Shown here in pieces: positions 33,496 through 41,702 of a stretch of DNA of 64,000 bases. Both the position numbers and the translations under genes were made by a program. The notes below the pieces were generated by a model. That model searched no databases, was not told the origin of the DNA, and saw nothing but the letters and a program-made list of their open reading frames with translations. Position 1 is the stretch's first letter; every line of letters begins with the position of its first letter. The DNA comes from Catellatospora sichuanensis (GTDB lineage Bacteria > Actinomycetota > Actinomycetes > Mycobacteriales > Micromonosporaceae), in the NCBI RefSeq assembly GCF_007483665.1, contig NZ_VIQO01000026.1, forward strand, positions 124,001-188,000, given 5' to 3'.

Positions 33496-34446
33496 TCAGC
33501 CCAGGGCGGTGAGCGCGTCGCGTGCCTCGTCGCGGACCGCCGGGGATGCCGAGACGGCCAGCACGTGCTCCAGCGCCAGCCGGTAGGCCACCGCGTGCGC
33601 CTGCTCCGCCGGGACGGCGACGTCCGGCACGACCCCGGTGCCCTCCCAGTTGGCACCGGTCACCGGGTTGATCGACCGGGCCACCGGAACGGTGATCTCC
33701 AGGGTCGGCGTGATCGGGAAACGTTCGGTGGGGTGCGCGCCGCCGCGGGTCGTCTCGCCGATCAGCGTCGCCCGGCCCTGGGCCTGCAGGTTGTAGCAGA
33801 ACTCCTCACCCGCCGAGAACGTATTACCGCTGATCAGCGCGTACACCGGCCGGTCGAGGTAGCGCTCGCCGGGCAGGTAGGCCAGGCTCCAGTACTGCCG
33901 GACGGACCCGCCCGCGCCGGACTCGATGCTGTTCAGGTGGGTCTCCCCGTCAGGGAAGAAGTAGCTGGTCCAGAAGATGGCGCCGTCCGGCGAGCCGCCC
34001 CGGTTGCGGCGCAGGTCGACGATCAGCGCGTCGGTTTGCGAGACCAGTTCCATCGCCGCGGCGATCGCCTTGCCGCCCAGTGCCGCGGCGGTCACCCCGC
34101 GCAGGTCCAGGCAGCCCACGTTGCCGTCGAGCCGCTCCACCCGGGCGACGCCGTGGTTGGTCACCCGCAGGTGCTCCCGGTACACCGCGTCGGCCTCGGC
34201 GGGGTCGACGGTGGTGTGCAGGCGCGCATCGCGGACGCGTACCCGCAGATGCTTGTCGGCGCAGTGCTCGGTGAGCCGGTGGGTGAGCGCGTCGGCGAGC
34301 GCCGCCTCGCCCAGGCCGTCGTACTCGCCCGCGTGGAGGCGGCGGCGGATGTCCGCCGCCGCCGGGACCGCGCGCTCGGGAAACACGTAGTGGGTGCACA
34401 TGAGTTCCACGGCACGCTCGACCAGAATCTTCGGCATGGCCGACAC
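33496..34446 (-). CDS. S41 (tail-specific/IRBP-like) peptidase
   Basis: A 316-residue protein with an N-terminal helical bundle and an S41 protease core. TDALIVDLRRNRGGSPDGAIF and the nucleophile region LISGNTFSAGEEFCYNLQ are visible, then GETTRGGAHPTERFPI. There is no signal peptide, so it is cytosolic or leaderless, like IRBP/TSPc-only members. A second ATG three codons later is possible. It sits at the end of the tad gene cluster, in the same orientation and 63 bases after the LysM gene. A pilus-related role is not established. Confidence 0.8.
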   Translation of the reverse strand: MSAMPKILVERAVELMCTHYVFPERAVPAAADIRRRLHAGEYDGLGEAALADALTHRLTEHCADKHLRVRVRDARLHTTVDPAEADAVYREHLRVTNHGVARVERLDGNVGCLDLRGVTAAALGGKAIAAAMELVSQTDALIVDLRRNRGGSPDGAIFWTSYFFPDGETHLNSIESGAGGSVRQYWSLAYLPGERYLDRPVYALISGNTFSAGEEFCYNLQAQGRATLIGETTRGGAHPTERFPITPTLEITVPVARSINPVTGANWEGTGVVPDVAVPAEQAHAVAYRLALEHVLAVSASPAVRDEARDALTALG

Positions 34447-34509
34447 CGTAGCCAGCCGGCCGCGGCTCGAACCGGCGGGTCAGGGCCCCGGGTTGTCGAC
34501 GACCTCTCG

Positions 34510-36651
34510 TCACCGCAGCCGATGGCGCGGCCCGCTCGTCGACTGCACCGGCACCCGGGTCACCTGGGCCAGCCCGGCCACGTGCGCGGTCAGCCGGGCG
34601 CTGGTCAGCTCGCAGGCGGTGATGTCGGTGACCGCCAGCCAGGACATGTGTACGCCGCCGTCGGAGGAGATGCTCGCCGACCAGCGGGTGCCGGTGGGAT
34701 GCGTGGCGATCACGGCGACGCCGACCCGGCCCAGGTCGGCCAGCAGCGCGTCCAGGTCCCGCAGTTGCTCGGTGTGCTCGCCCCACGGGTCGGCGACGAA
34801 CAGCAGCTGGATGCCCCATGCGTCGCCGGAGACGTTGTTGATGCGGGCCGTCGGCATGTCCGCGGTCTGCGAGTCGTGCAGGACGGCGGCGTTGGCCGCG
34901 GCCCGGCGGCCGATCCGCGCCAGGGCGTCGCTGACCGACGAACTGGTGCGCACCCGGTCGCTGAGCGCACCGAGCGCCCGCATGTCCGCGCTGCTCAGCC
35001 CGGCGACGGTGACCGCAGCCCCGTCCGCCCAGCTGGCCGTGGCCGCCTCCGCGACCAGGTAGCGCAGCAGGTCGTCGCAGCGCTGCGGGTCGCCGAGCAG
35101 CGTCAGCAGGCCGGTGCGCTCGCCGTCGACGAACAGCTCGCCGCCCTGCGGCCAGGTGCCGATCTTCAGCAGGCCGGGCAGCAGCGACGGGGTTTCGACG
35201 CGGTCGGGCAGCCAGGACGACGCCGACAGCGACCACGTGTTGGGCCACTGCACGTCGAACGGCTCCGGCGCGTCCGCGCACGGCGCGGCGAGGATGATCG
35301 CGAGGTCGCCGCCGTGCTCCCAGGCGGCGGCGATGTCCGGCATCTCCCACGGCGCGCGGCCGCGCAGGCCTGCGGTGAGCTGGCGCAGCCCGGCGTCGAG
35401 CCGGTCGGTGGCGCGGTGCCGCGGCGGCATTTCCCGCGACCGGTAGCCCAGCGGGGTGCGCACGCCGCCGACGCCGCGTCGGCGGCCGACGCGCATCCGG
35501 TGCATGCGGCGGATCCGGCGGCGGACCACCACGTGCCCGGCGAGCACACCGGCCAGCGCCAGCCCGGCGCCGGCCGCGAGCACCCTGGTCCGGCCGGTGC
35601 CGGGGTCGGTCTCGTCCAGCGGTACGACGTGCGGCCGGGTGGCCGGGGAGGGCACCGCCGAAGCGGACGGCGCCGCAGCCGACGGCGTCGCCGCAGGTGT
35701 CGTCGCGGTCGACGGCGCGGGTGACACCGGGGGCGGGCTCGCCGGAGTGGACGGCGTGACCGGTGCCGGGGTGGCAGGCGGTGGCGGGGTGGCGGGCTGC
35801 TGCGGGGCGGGCGTCTCGACGGCGGGCAGCAGCAGCCGGCCGGTCGCGTGGCGGATCGCACCGCGGTCGTGCGCGTCGGCCGGCAGCACGATCCGCCAGC
35901 CCGGCTCGATGTGGTTCGGGTTGCGGATCAGCTGCGGGTTGAGCGCCGCGAGTTGCTGGTAGCGGTCGAAGTCTCCGGTGAAGCGCTGCGCGATACAGCC
36001 GAGGTAGTCGCCCTTCTTGACGACGTACACGGGGCGCTCGATGCGCTGGCGGGGCGGCGGGGCCTGATGCTGCACCGCCAGCGCGGCCGCGGGCGCGGCG
36101 GCAGCCAGTACGGCCTGGGGCAGTGCCGGTGCGGTGTACGCCAGGGCGGGCGCGGCACGGGGCAGCGCCTGCGCGGCCATCGGCGTCCCGGCGTACGGGG
36201 CCGCCGGGACGGTGGCCACCATGCGGGCGGCGCTGGGCGCGGGCAGGCTGGGCAGCGCCGCGGTCGCCACGCTCGCCCCGGCGAAGACGGCGACGAGTGC
36301 GCCCACCAGCACGGCCGCGACCCGCTGCTGCAGGCCGAGGCCGGGCAGCCGGGCGGCGCGGCGGCCGCTGATCCGCGCCCCGATCTCCACCAGGATGCCG
36401 AGTGTGAAGGTGGCCCAGGCGGCCCAGCCGGCCAGCGTGAGCACGCGCAGGAACAGGTCGCCGTTGTCGGGCGAGGTCAGCACGGCGGTGATCTCGTCGA
36501 GCGAGGGCACATGCCGGGGCAGCGGGTTGCCCGCGAGCTCCACCAGCAGCACGGGCACGCCCGCGACGATCGCCACGATCCCGGACAGCGCTGCCAGGCC
36601 GGCGAGCAGGCGCAGCGTCCAGTGGGGCCGGTTACGCCGGACTGGTGCCAT
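34510..36651 (-). CDS. Large LysM-containing membrane protein of the tad locus
   Basis: A 713-residue protein with two N-terminal spans (about 13-37 and 67-88), a third near 112-132, an Ala/Pro-rich segment and a LysM module (RPVYVVKKGDYLGCIAQRFTGD, about 207-255). A long Pro/Ala/Thr linker, another span (AAGAGLALAGVLAGHVVV) and a C-terminal cytoplasmic domain of about 300 residues follow. Actinobacterial tad loci often carry a similar LysM membrane protein, in some cases fused to a transcriptional-activator-like region; that HTH/BTAD part is not seen here. It may anchor the pilus machine to peptidoglycan. Confidence 0.72.
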   Translation of the reverse strand: MAPVRRNRPHWTLRLLAGLAALSGIVAIVAGVPVLLVELAGNPLPRHVPSLDEITAVLTSPDNGDLFLRVLTLAGWAAWATFTLGILVEIGARISGRRAARLPGLGLQQRVAAVLVGALVAVFAGASVATAALPSLPAPSAARMVATVPAAPYAGTPMAAQALPRAAPALAYTAPALPQAVLAAAAPAAALAVQHQAPPPRQRIERPVYVVKKGDYLGCIAQRFTGDFDRYQQLAALNPQLIRNPNHIEPGWRIVLPADAHDRGAIRHATGRLLLPAVETPAPQQPATPPPPATPAPVTPSTPASPPPVSPAPSTATTPAATPSAAAPSASAVPSPATRPHVVPLDETDPGTGRTRVLAAGAGLALAGVLAGHVVVRRRIRRMHRMRVGRRRGVGGVRTPLGYRSREMPPRHRATDRLDAGLRQLTAGLRGRAPWEMPDIAAAWEHGGDLAIILAAPCADAPEPFDVQWPNTWSLSASSWLPDRVETPSLLPGLLKIGTWPQGGELFVDGERTGLLTLLGDPQRCDDLLRYLVAEAATASWADGAAVTVAGLSSADMRALGALSDRVRTSSSVSDALARIGRRAAANAAVLHDSQTADMPTARINNVSGDAWGIQLLFVADPWGEHTEQLRDLDALLADLGRVGVAVIATHPTGTRWSASISSDGGVHMSWLAVTDITACELTSARLTAHVAGLAQVTRVPVQSTSGPRHRLR

Positions 36652-36692
36652 GGTCTCGCCCTTTCGTGTGGCTGCTCGACCGGCGAGCAGGT

Positions 36693-37103
36693 TTATTCGA
36701 TGAGGAGTGTCGCGGTGGCTTCGCCGGTGGCGGTCCAGGTCGCCCCGCCGAGGAAGGCCAGTCCGGAGGGGTTCTGGTAGGTGATCGTGGCGCTTACGGT
36801 GACCGATTCGCCGTCGGGCGAGACCTCGACGGTGCCGGTCGCGCCGACGCTGTCCAGGTAGGTCTGCGCGGCGGCTCTTGCCAGCGTCGGGTCGATGACC
36901 CTGGCCTCGCCCAGGATCGCCCGGGCCGGGTCGATGGCCTGTCCGGCGCTGCGCGCGGCCTCGGTGGCGACGTTGTCGGCGCGCTGGTAGGCACGTAGCC
37001 GCCCGCCGCCGACGACGACCATGCCGAACATGACGACCCAGGCCTGCGCCATGATCACCACGAACACGGTCGCCTTGCCCGCATCACCGCGCCACCTGGT
37101 CAT
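36693..37103 (-). CDS. TadG/TadE-like pilus protein
   Basis: A 136-residue protein with one N-terminal span (KATVFVVIMAQAWVVMFGMVVVGGGRLRAYQRADNVA), typical of actinobacterial Tad pseudopilin-like proteins, and a beta-rich C-terminal part. The start overlaps the preceding TadE-like stop by 4 bases (ATGA). It would be a minor pilin or assembly factor. Confidence 0.72.
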   Translation of the reverse strand: MTRWRGDAGKATVFVVIMAQAWVVMFGMVVVGGGRLRAYQRADNVATEAARSAGQAIDPARAILGEARVIDPTLARAAAQTYLDSVGATGTVEVSPDGESVTVSATITYQNPSGLAFLGGATWTATGEATATLLIE

Positions 37104-37546
37104 CTGCGGCTCCGGTAGGTGTCGAGCGGGCTGGTGAACGACGACTCGATGCGGAAGCTGCCCGGCACGCCCGGCATCGCGATGTCCGCGAATTGGACCT
37201 CGCAGACGACCCGCACGGTGACTGTCGCGGCCACGCCCACGGGCTCCTGGAAACCGGTGGGCTCGACGAGATCCGCCTCCAGCGGGTCGCAGGTCAGGCC
37301 CGCGGCCAGGTAGGCGTTGAGCGCGGCGGTCCGCGCCTCGGCACGGGCGGCGCCCTCGGTGCGGGCCAGGCTGGCCGTGCGCGCGGCGTCGTACGCGGCG
37401 GCCTCCCCGGCCTGCCGGGCCAGGCTATACCGGCCGGCGACGAAGACGGCAGCGAAGAACAGCAGCACCGAGGGCACCAGGATGGCCAGCTCGATGGCGG
37501 CCGAACCGCGGTCCCGGCGGCGCACAGCCTCGCTCACGGCACCCAC
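37100..37546 (-). CDS. TadE-like minor pilin
   Basis: A 148-residue TadE-family protein. The characteristic RDRGSAAIELAILVPSVLLFF segment (residues about 11-31) is the pseudopilin-type cleavage and membrane region, followed by an ectodomain containing two Cys residues (about 97 and 121). It overlaps the upstream TadE gene by 13 bases and the downstream gene by 4. Confidence 0.8.
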   Translation of the reverse strand: MGAVSEAVRRRDRGSAAIELAILVPSVLLFFAAVFVAGRYSLARQAGEAAAYDAARTASLARTEGAARAEARTAALNAYLAAGLTCDPLEADLVEPTGFQEPVGVAATVTVRVVCEVQFADIAMPGVPGSFRIESSFTSPLDTYRSRR

Positions 37547-37959
37547 CTCTCCACCGGCCCGTGCGCCTGCTGCGTGATCTCGAACGGGTTCAGGAACGGG
37601 AGCAGGCTGACCGCCCGCCCGGTGACGACCACGGTGACCTCGGTGTCGGCCAGGTCGCGATCCACGGTGACCACAGGGTTCTGCAGACCCGGCCCGATCA
37701 CGCGCAGGAAGTCGTTCGCGTTGGCCCTCGCCGTGTCGTTGGTGCTGCCCTGCTGGCGGCCCGCGTTGGCACCCTGCGTCGCCGCGGCCAGCGCGATCGA
37801 GCGGGCGTAGAAGACCAGCGCCGTCTGCACCACCATCAGGGACACCAGCAGCAGCGGCGCGGCGATGATGGCGAACTCGACGGCACCGCCGCCGCGGTCA
37901 GGGCAAGCCCGTGACCGGCGCCGTCGCCAGAGCCGGTCACGGATCGGGTGCCAGATCAC
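37534..37959 (-). CDS. TadE-like pilin-assembly protein
   Basis: A 141-residue TadE family member: DRGGGAVEFAIIAAPLLLVS is the conserved leader/membrane segment, preceded by a basic N-terminus (RDRLWRRRRSR). The GTG start (37957-37959) overlaps the stop of the upstream small gene by one base. An extension of the frame further upstream would run antisense-like into the pilin-like gene and is rejected. Confidence 0.78.
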   Translation of the reverse strand: MIWHPIRDRLWRRRRSRACPDRGGGAVEFAIIAAPLLLVSLMVVQTALVFYARSIALAAATQGANAGRQQGSTNDTARANANDFLRVIGPGLQNPVVTVDRDLADTEVTVVVTGRAVSLLPFLNPFEITQQAHGPVERWVP

Positions 37960-38204
37960 TAGCTGCCACCGCCGCCGCCGGCCGGCGGGGCGCCGCCGCC
38001 CGGGCCGGGCGGAGCTTGCACCGGGACCTGCTGCATCCAGCCGTCGGCGATCTCCCACACCGCGGCGGCGATGGCGGCCGCGGCGAGCGCCATGATGGCG
38101 ACCAGCACGATGTGCGGCACCGGACCCTCGCCCCGGTCGCGGACGGCCGGGGACAACAGGGTGCGCAAGCGAACCTCGATCGCCGCGTATAACGTCGTGA
38201 ACAT
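37959..38204 (-). CDS. Small Flp-like membrane protein of the tad locus
   Basis: An 81-residue protein: a basic N-terminus (IEVRLRTLLSPAVRDRGEG), one hydrophobic span (VLVAIMALAAAAIAAAVW) and a Gly/Pro-rich tail. Its size and place, between tadC and tadE, are those of the major pilin or a pilin-like protein. However, the G/E-x4-Y signature of Flp pilins is not complete: Tyr is absent and HIV follows. It may be the structural pilin of this divergent Tad system, or an accessory protein. Confidence 0.6.
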   Translation of the reverse strand: MFTTLYAAIEVRLRTLLSPAVRDRGEGPVPHIVLVAIMALAAAAIAAAVWEIADGWMQQVPVQAPPGPGGGAPPAGGGGGS

Positions 38205-38218
38205 GTCGCTCCTACTCC

Positions 38219-39100
38219 TCATCGTTGGTTGAACAGACTCACCATCAGCGGATACCCGACCAGGATCAGCAAGATCATGATCATCATCGTGGATGGGATG
38301 TCCAGCTTGGAGGTGCGTGTCTTGGCCGTTTCCAGTGCGCGCACCCGGATCTGGTCGCGCAGCGACGCAGCCTGGGCGCGCAGCGTCTGGTACACCTGAG
38401 CGCCGTCGTTGCCGGCGCTGCGCATGATGTCGGCGAAACTGGTCAGCTCGACCACGCCGATGGTCGAGGCGAGCCCCTTCAGCTCGTCCCAGGGCGCGCG
38501 CATCTGCAGCTGCGCGCTGAGCAGGGCGGTCCGCAGCCGAACGTACGGCCAGCCGTCGCAGATGCGCGCCGAGCGCTCCATCGCCTCGACCGCACCGTGC
38601 CCGGAGCGCACCTGGTGCGCGGTCAGCGTCGCGTACGTGCACAGGGCCCGGACGAACTCGGCCCGCGCGGACTTCGCCTTGGCCAACATGTCGTAGTGCG
38701 CGAGCGCACCCATGCCCAGCGCCAGCACCAGCGTCAACGCCACCGGCACCACCACCGGCAGCGAGCGGCCCGTCGCGACCAGCACCACCGTCACCACCAC
38801 CGGCAGCGCCAGGCCCAGCAGGCCCGACACCACCACGCTGGTCACGTGCCGCTCCGGCGTCTTGTCGAGGATCGCCAGGTCGGCCATGGGCAGCCGCAGC
38901 TTCGACAGCCAGTCGCCGTCGACGACGGGCAGGTCGGCCAGGGCGGCGTAATGCGGGTCCACGCCCGGGTGCAGCCGCCGCAGGGCCGGTCCGAGCGCGG
39001 GCGTGGCCGGCACGAACAGCATGACCAGCAGGTACACCCCGAGCCCGGCGATCGCGCCGCCGGTGATGCCCAGCGCCAGCCACAGATTGCCGCCGATCAT
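38219..39100 (-). CDS. tadC: TadC-like inner-membrane pilus assembly protein
   Basis: A 293-residue type II secretion F-domain protein. Two N-terminal spans are followed by a cytoplasmic helical domain (EFVRALCTYATLTAHQVRSGHGAVEAMERSA is typical) and a C-terminal span (MIMILLILVGYPLMVSLF). It pairs with TadB as the platform of the Tad motor. The ATG at 39098-39100 overlaps the stop of a micro-ORF (ATGA), the last of three between tadB and tadC. Confidence 0.85.
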   Translation of the reverse strand: MIGGNLWLALGITGGAIAGLGVYLLVMLFVPATPALGPALRRLHPGVDPHYAALADLPVVDGDWLSKLRLPMADLAILDKTPERHVTSVVVSGLLGLALPVVVTVVLVATGRSLPVVVPVALTLVLALGMGALAHYDMLAKAKSARAEFVRALCTYATLTAHQVRSGHGAVEAMERSARICDGWPYVRLRTALLSAQLQMRAPWDELKGLASTIGVVELTSFADIMRSAGNDGAQVYQTLRAQAASLRDQIRVRALETAKTRTSKLDIPSTMMIMILLILVGYPLMVSLFNQR

Positions 39101-39171
39101 GCCTTCTCCTCGCTGCGCTCGTCGGCAGCATGAGAACCGACCCACCCGATTCGCCCGCTACGCGCGCTCAT
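39097..39171 (-). CDS. Coupled micro-ORF 1 (next to tadC)
   Basis: A 24-residue frame (MSARSGRIGWVG, then SHAADERSEEKA) encoded by one 71-base tandem unit. Its ATG overlaps the stop of micro-ORF 2 and its TGA overlaps the tadC ATG (ATGA on both sides). The end of the unit supplies GAGGAGAAGG just before the next ATG, a good Shine-Dalgarno sequence. The peptide may be dispensable; passing ribosomes on to tadC is the likely function. Confidence 0.5.
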   Translation of the reverse strand: MSARSGRIGWVGSHAADERSEEKA

Positions 39172-39242
39172 GCCTTCTCCTCGCTGCGCTCGTCGGCAGC
39201 ATGAGAACCGACCCACCCGATTCGCCCGCTACGCGCGCTCAT
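39168..39242 (-). CDS. Coupled micro-ORF 2
   Basis: Identical in sequence to micro-ORF 1 (24 residues, ending SHAADERSEEKA). Start and stop overlap the neighbouring micro-ORFs as ATGA. The identity of the two units at DNA level points to recent tandem duplication. Confidence 0.5.
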   Translation of the reverse strand: MSARSGRIGWVGSHAADERSEEKA

Positions 39243-39304
39243 GCCTTCTCCTCGCTGCGCTCGTCGGCAGCATGAGAACCGACCCGCCCGATTCGCCCGC
39301 TCAT
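39239..39304 (-). CDS. Coupled micro-ORF 3 (next to tadB)
   Basis: A 21-residue variant (MSGRIGRVG, then SHAADERSEEKA) encoded by the shortened unit. Its ATG overlaps the tadB stop (ATGA, 39301-39304) and its TGA overlaps the ATG of micro-ORF 2. It differs from the others by loss of three codons and one Trp-to-Arg change. Confidence 0.5.
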   Translation of the reverse strand: MSGRIGRVGSHAADERSEEKA

Positions 39305-40206
39305 GGCGTCACCTCCGCCGGAGCCGTGGCACCGGTCTCCGAGCGCAGCAGCCGCGGCAGCCGCTCCGGCAGCGACAGCCCGCGAATCCACATCATCAGC
39401 CCCACGTACAGGGCTGCGAGCAGGGCGAGGATCAGCTGGCCCAGGCCGGTGCGATAAGGCGCGGCGTAGCCGGGGTTCAGCGCGCCGAACAGCACCATCG
39501 CCACGGTCACTCCGGTCAGGAAGCGCACCGTGAACCGGGCCGAAGAGCGTTCGCTGTCCACCGTGGCCCGCGACACGATCTCCTCGCCCAGGCCGTTCGC
39601 GATGTCCAGCAGGGCCAGGTGCAGGCCCTCGCCGCCGTCCGCGGACTGCAGGATGAGCGGTGCCACCACCTCGTCGCTGCTGGGGTCGTCGAGCTCGTCG
39701 GCGAACGCGCGCAGCGCGCCGGGCAGGTCGGTGCCTGCCTGCAACCGCGCGGCCAGCGTGCGCACCTCGGTCGCGAGCAGCGGCGGCGCGGTGCGGGCCG
39801 TGGCGACGATGGCGGCCTGCAAGCCGATGCCGTTGCGTACGTAGTCGCTGACCCGCCGGGTCCACGCCTCCAGTGCCGACAGCCGCGCCAGCGCCTTCTT
39901 CTCGGCGGTCGCCGCGGAGAACAGCCACGGCACCCCCGGCACCGCCAGCGCGACGATGATCCCGCCCACCGGCCATCCGGTGAGCAGCCAGGCCGCCGCC
40001 CCCGCGCACACCGCGAAGATCAGCACACCCTGGTGCGTACGGCGCTGGGCGGCGGTGCGCCCCGGCCCGCGCCAGAACCCGCGCAGCCACAGCCGGGTCG
40101 GCGAGGCCGGACCGGGCGGGCGGCGGGTGCCGACGATGAACAGCACTGCCAGCGCGATGCCGGCGCCGGCCGTGAGCACGGACAGCGCCGCGAGAATCTG
40201 GATCAT
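39301..40206 (-). CDS. tadB: TadB-like inner-membrane pilus assembly protein
   Basis: A 301-residue F-domain protein. It has an N-terminal span, two central spans (GVLIFAVCAGAAAWLLTGWPVGGIIVALAVPGVPWLF) and a cytoplasmic domain with LEAWTRRVSDYVRNGIGLQAAIVATARTAPPLLATEV. A second pair of spans closes it. The ATG at 40204-40206 overlaps the tadA stop (ATGA), and its own stop overlaps the first micro-ORF. With TadC it forms the membrane platform driven by TadA. Confidence 0.85.
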   Translation of the reverse strand: MIQILAALSVLTAGAGIALAVLFIVGTRRPPGPASPTRLWLRGFWRGPGRTAAQRRTHQGVLIFAVCAGAAAWLLTGWPVGGIIVALAVPGVPWLFSAATAEKKALARLSALEAWTRRVSDYVRNGIGLQAAIVATARTAPPLLATEVRTLAARLQAGTDLPGALRAFADELDDPSSDEVVAPLILQSADGGEGLHLALLDIANGLGEEIVSRATVDSERSSARFTVRFLTGVTVAMVLFGALNPGYAAPYRTGLGQLILALLAALYVGLMMWIRGLSLPERLPRLLRSETGATAPAEVTP

Positions 40207-41702
40207 TGGCGCACCCGCTTGACGTGCAGCTCCCGGGTCCAGGAGCCCCGGTTGTGCGGCCCGGCCTCGATGTAGGGCACCAGCTCGCGCGGGTCGTAGC
40301 CGACGTCCATCAGGTCGTCGCGGATGCGCTCCGGCAGGTGCCGCGGCACCGCCCGGCCGTCCGGGCCCGGCCCGAACACGGTCGTGGTGACCACGCGGTC
40401 CTCGCGCATGCCGCCGACCTCGATGACGTGCGACACGAAGCGGTGCTCGCCGCCGCCGATGGCGCGCTCGTCGACCACCGCGGTGTAGACGATCAGGTCG
40501 ATGCCCTGCGCCGCCATGCGCAGCGCCTGCTCCGCGCCGATGTCGTTGCCGTACGAGCAGGCCAGCTGGACGATCGAGTCCATCACCTCGCGGGCCTGCC
40601 GGGCGTGGATGGTGCACATCGCGCCCCGGCTGACCGTCATCGCCCGCAGCATCGGCACGATCTCGCGGCCGCGGGTCTCACCGACGATCACCCGCCGCAC
40701 CCCGAGCCGCTGGGTGATCGGCATCATGTCGTGCAGGGTCTTCTCGCCGCGGCGCTTGCCGTTGTTGTCGTACTCGCCATGGCCCTGCAGCGATTCGAGG
40801 CTGATCACCCAGTTCTCGTCCGTCGGGTACAGGGACTCGTGCAGGCCCAGCTCCCGCGACTCCTCCAGGGTGATGTACGGCTCGCCGGACGGGATGGTGC
40901 GGCCGAGCGCACGGAGCAGGGTGGTCTTCCCGGACGCGGCCAGTCCCGCGATCATGATGTTCGCGCCGGACTCCAGCGCCTTGATCAGGAACCGGTACAG
41001 CAGTAGGTCGATCATGCCCCAGCGGTCGCGCAGCTCCTCCAGTGTCGCCGTGAACAGGCTGTGTTTGCGGATGTAGACGATCGGCCGCGGCGACACCTTG
41101 TACAGCACCGTCATCCGGGAGCCGTCGGGCAGCTGCATGTCCAGTTCGGGATTGGACTCCGACAGCTGGCGCTCGGTGGCCGCCACCCGCATCGCCAGCA
41201 CCTGCAGCATGCCGATGAGTTCGTCGTCGGTGTCGGCGACCGGCTCGCCCCGGCTGCGGCTGCCGTCGGCGTGGTGTAACAGCACCTGGTCGCAGCCGAT
41301 GATGTGCACGTTGGTGATCTTCGGATCGTCCAGCAGCCGCTGCAGCCGCCCGGCCCCGAACATGCCGGCCACCACGGCGTCCATCAGCGCCTGCTCGTAC
41401 GCCGGGCTCACCGGCTGGCCGGCGTGCGCCATCGCCACCACGTAGTCGGCGATCACCTCGCGGCCGATCCGGGAGGCCGTCTCCCGCCGGTATGCCGCGG
41501 TGACGTTGGCCGAGTCGGCGAGCAGCCGGGTGAGCGTCTCGGTGACCCGGCCCTGCAACTGGCGCACCACCGCGTAGTCCACCGGCGTCGTCGGCGCCGC
41601 ATGCGCGCCGGGAGGCTGCGCGGAGGGGACGCGGGCATGCCCGTTGACCCGGGGCGCGGCCGCCGCCTCCGGCGGGATCGGGATGAAACGTGGGGCCGTC
41701 AC
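40203..41702 (-). CDS. tadA: TadA/CpaF-type secretion ATPase
   Basis: A 499-residue hexameric-motor ATPase of the type II/IV secretion superfamily. Walker A reads GLAASGKTT and the Asp-box region ITLEESRELGLHE. The Walker B-type region includes RRVIVGETRGREI, and the His-box is MCTIHARQAREV. The N-terminus is a Pro/Ala-rich extension. It powers pilus assembly. Stop and start overlaps with tadB and tadZ (ATGA each) make this a tightly coupled operon. Confidence 0.92.
   Translation of the reverse strand: MTAPRFIPIPPEAAAAPRVNGHARVPSAQPPGAHAAPTTPVDYAVVRQLQGRVTETLTRLLADSANVTAAYRRETASRIGREVIADYVVAMAHAGQPVSPAYEQALMDAVVAGMFGAGRLQRLLDDPKITNVHIIGCDQVLLHHADGSRSRGEPVADTDDELIGMLQVLAMRVAATERQLSESNPELDMQLPDGSRMTVLYKVSPRPIVYIRKHSLFTATLEELRDRWGMIDLLLYRFLIKALESGANIMIAGLAASGKTTLLRALGRTIPSGEPYITLEESRELGLHESLYPTDENWVISLESLQGHGEYDNNGKRRGEKTLHDMMPITQRLGVRRVIVGETRGREIVPMLRAMTVSRGAMCTIHARQAREVMDSIVQLACSYGNDIGAEQALRMAAQGIDLIVYTAVVDERAIGGGEHRFVSHVIEVGGMREDRVVTTTVFGPGPDGRAVPRHLPERIRDDLMDVGYDPRELVPYIEAGPHNRGSWTRELHVKRVRQ

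Larger units (their letters stand above)
39098..39304. repeat. Three tandem 71-bp coupling units between tadB and tadC
   Basis: Two identical 71-base units (39098-39168 and 39169-39239) and a third shortened by nine bases, with one substitution, stand in tandem. Each begins with the start-stop overlap ATGA (minus strand) and ends with a Shine-Dalgarno sequence. The array can therefore expand or contract without breaking translational coupling. I saw no other copy in the window. Confidence 0.9.

Noticed and set aside
34510-36651. BTAD or OmpR-type regulatory domain at the end of the LysM protein
   Set aside because: Related tad-locus proteins can carry such a region, but no winged-helix or BTAD-like segment could be recognised in the last 300 residues.
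37534-38058. Longer TadE-like protein starting at 38058
   Set aside because: The first 33 residues would be Arg/Gly/Pro-rich and overlap the small pilin-like gene; the GTG at 37957-37959 overlaps that gene's stop and fits operon spacing.
39098-39304. The three repeats as a small CRISPR array
   Set aside because: The units are directly adjacent and identical with no variable spacers, and there are no cas genes. They are tandem duplications.
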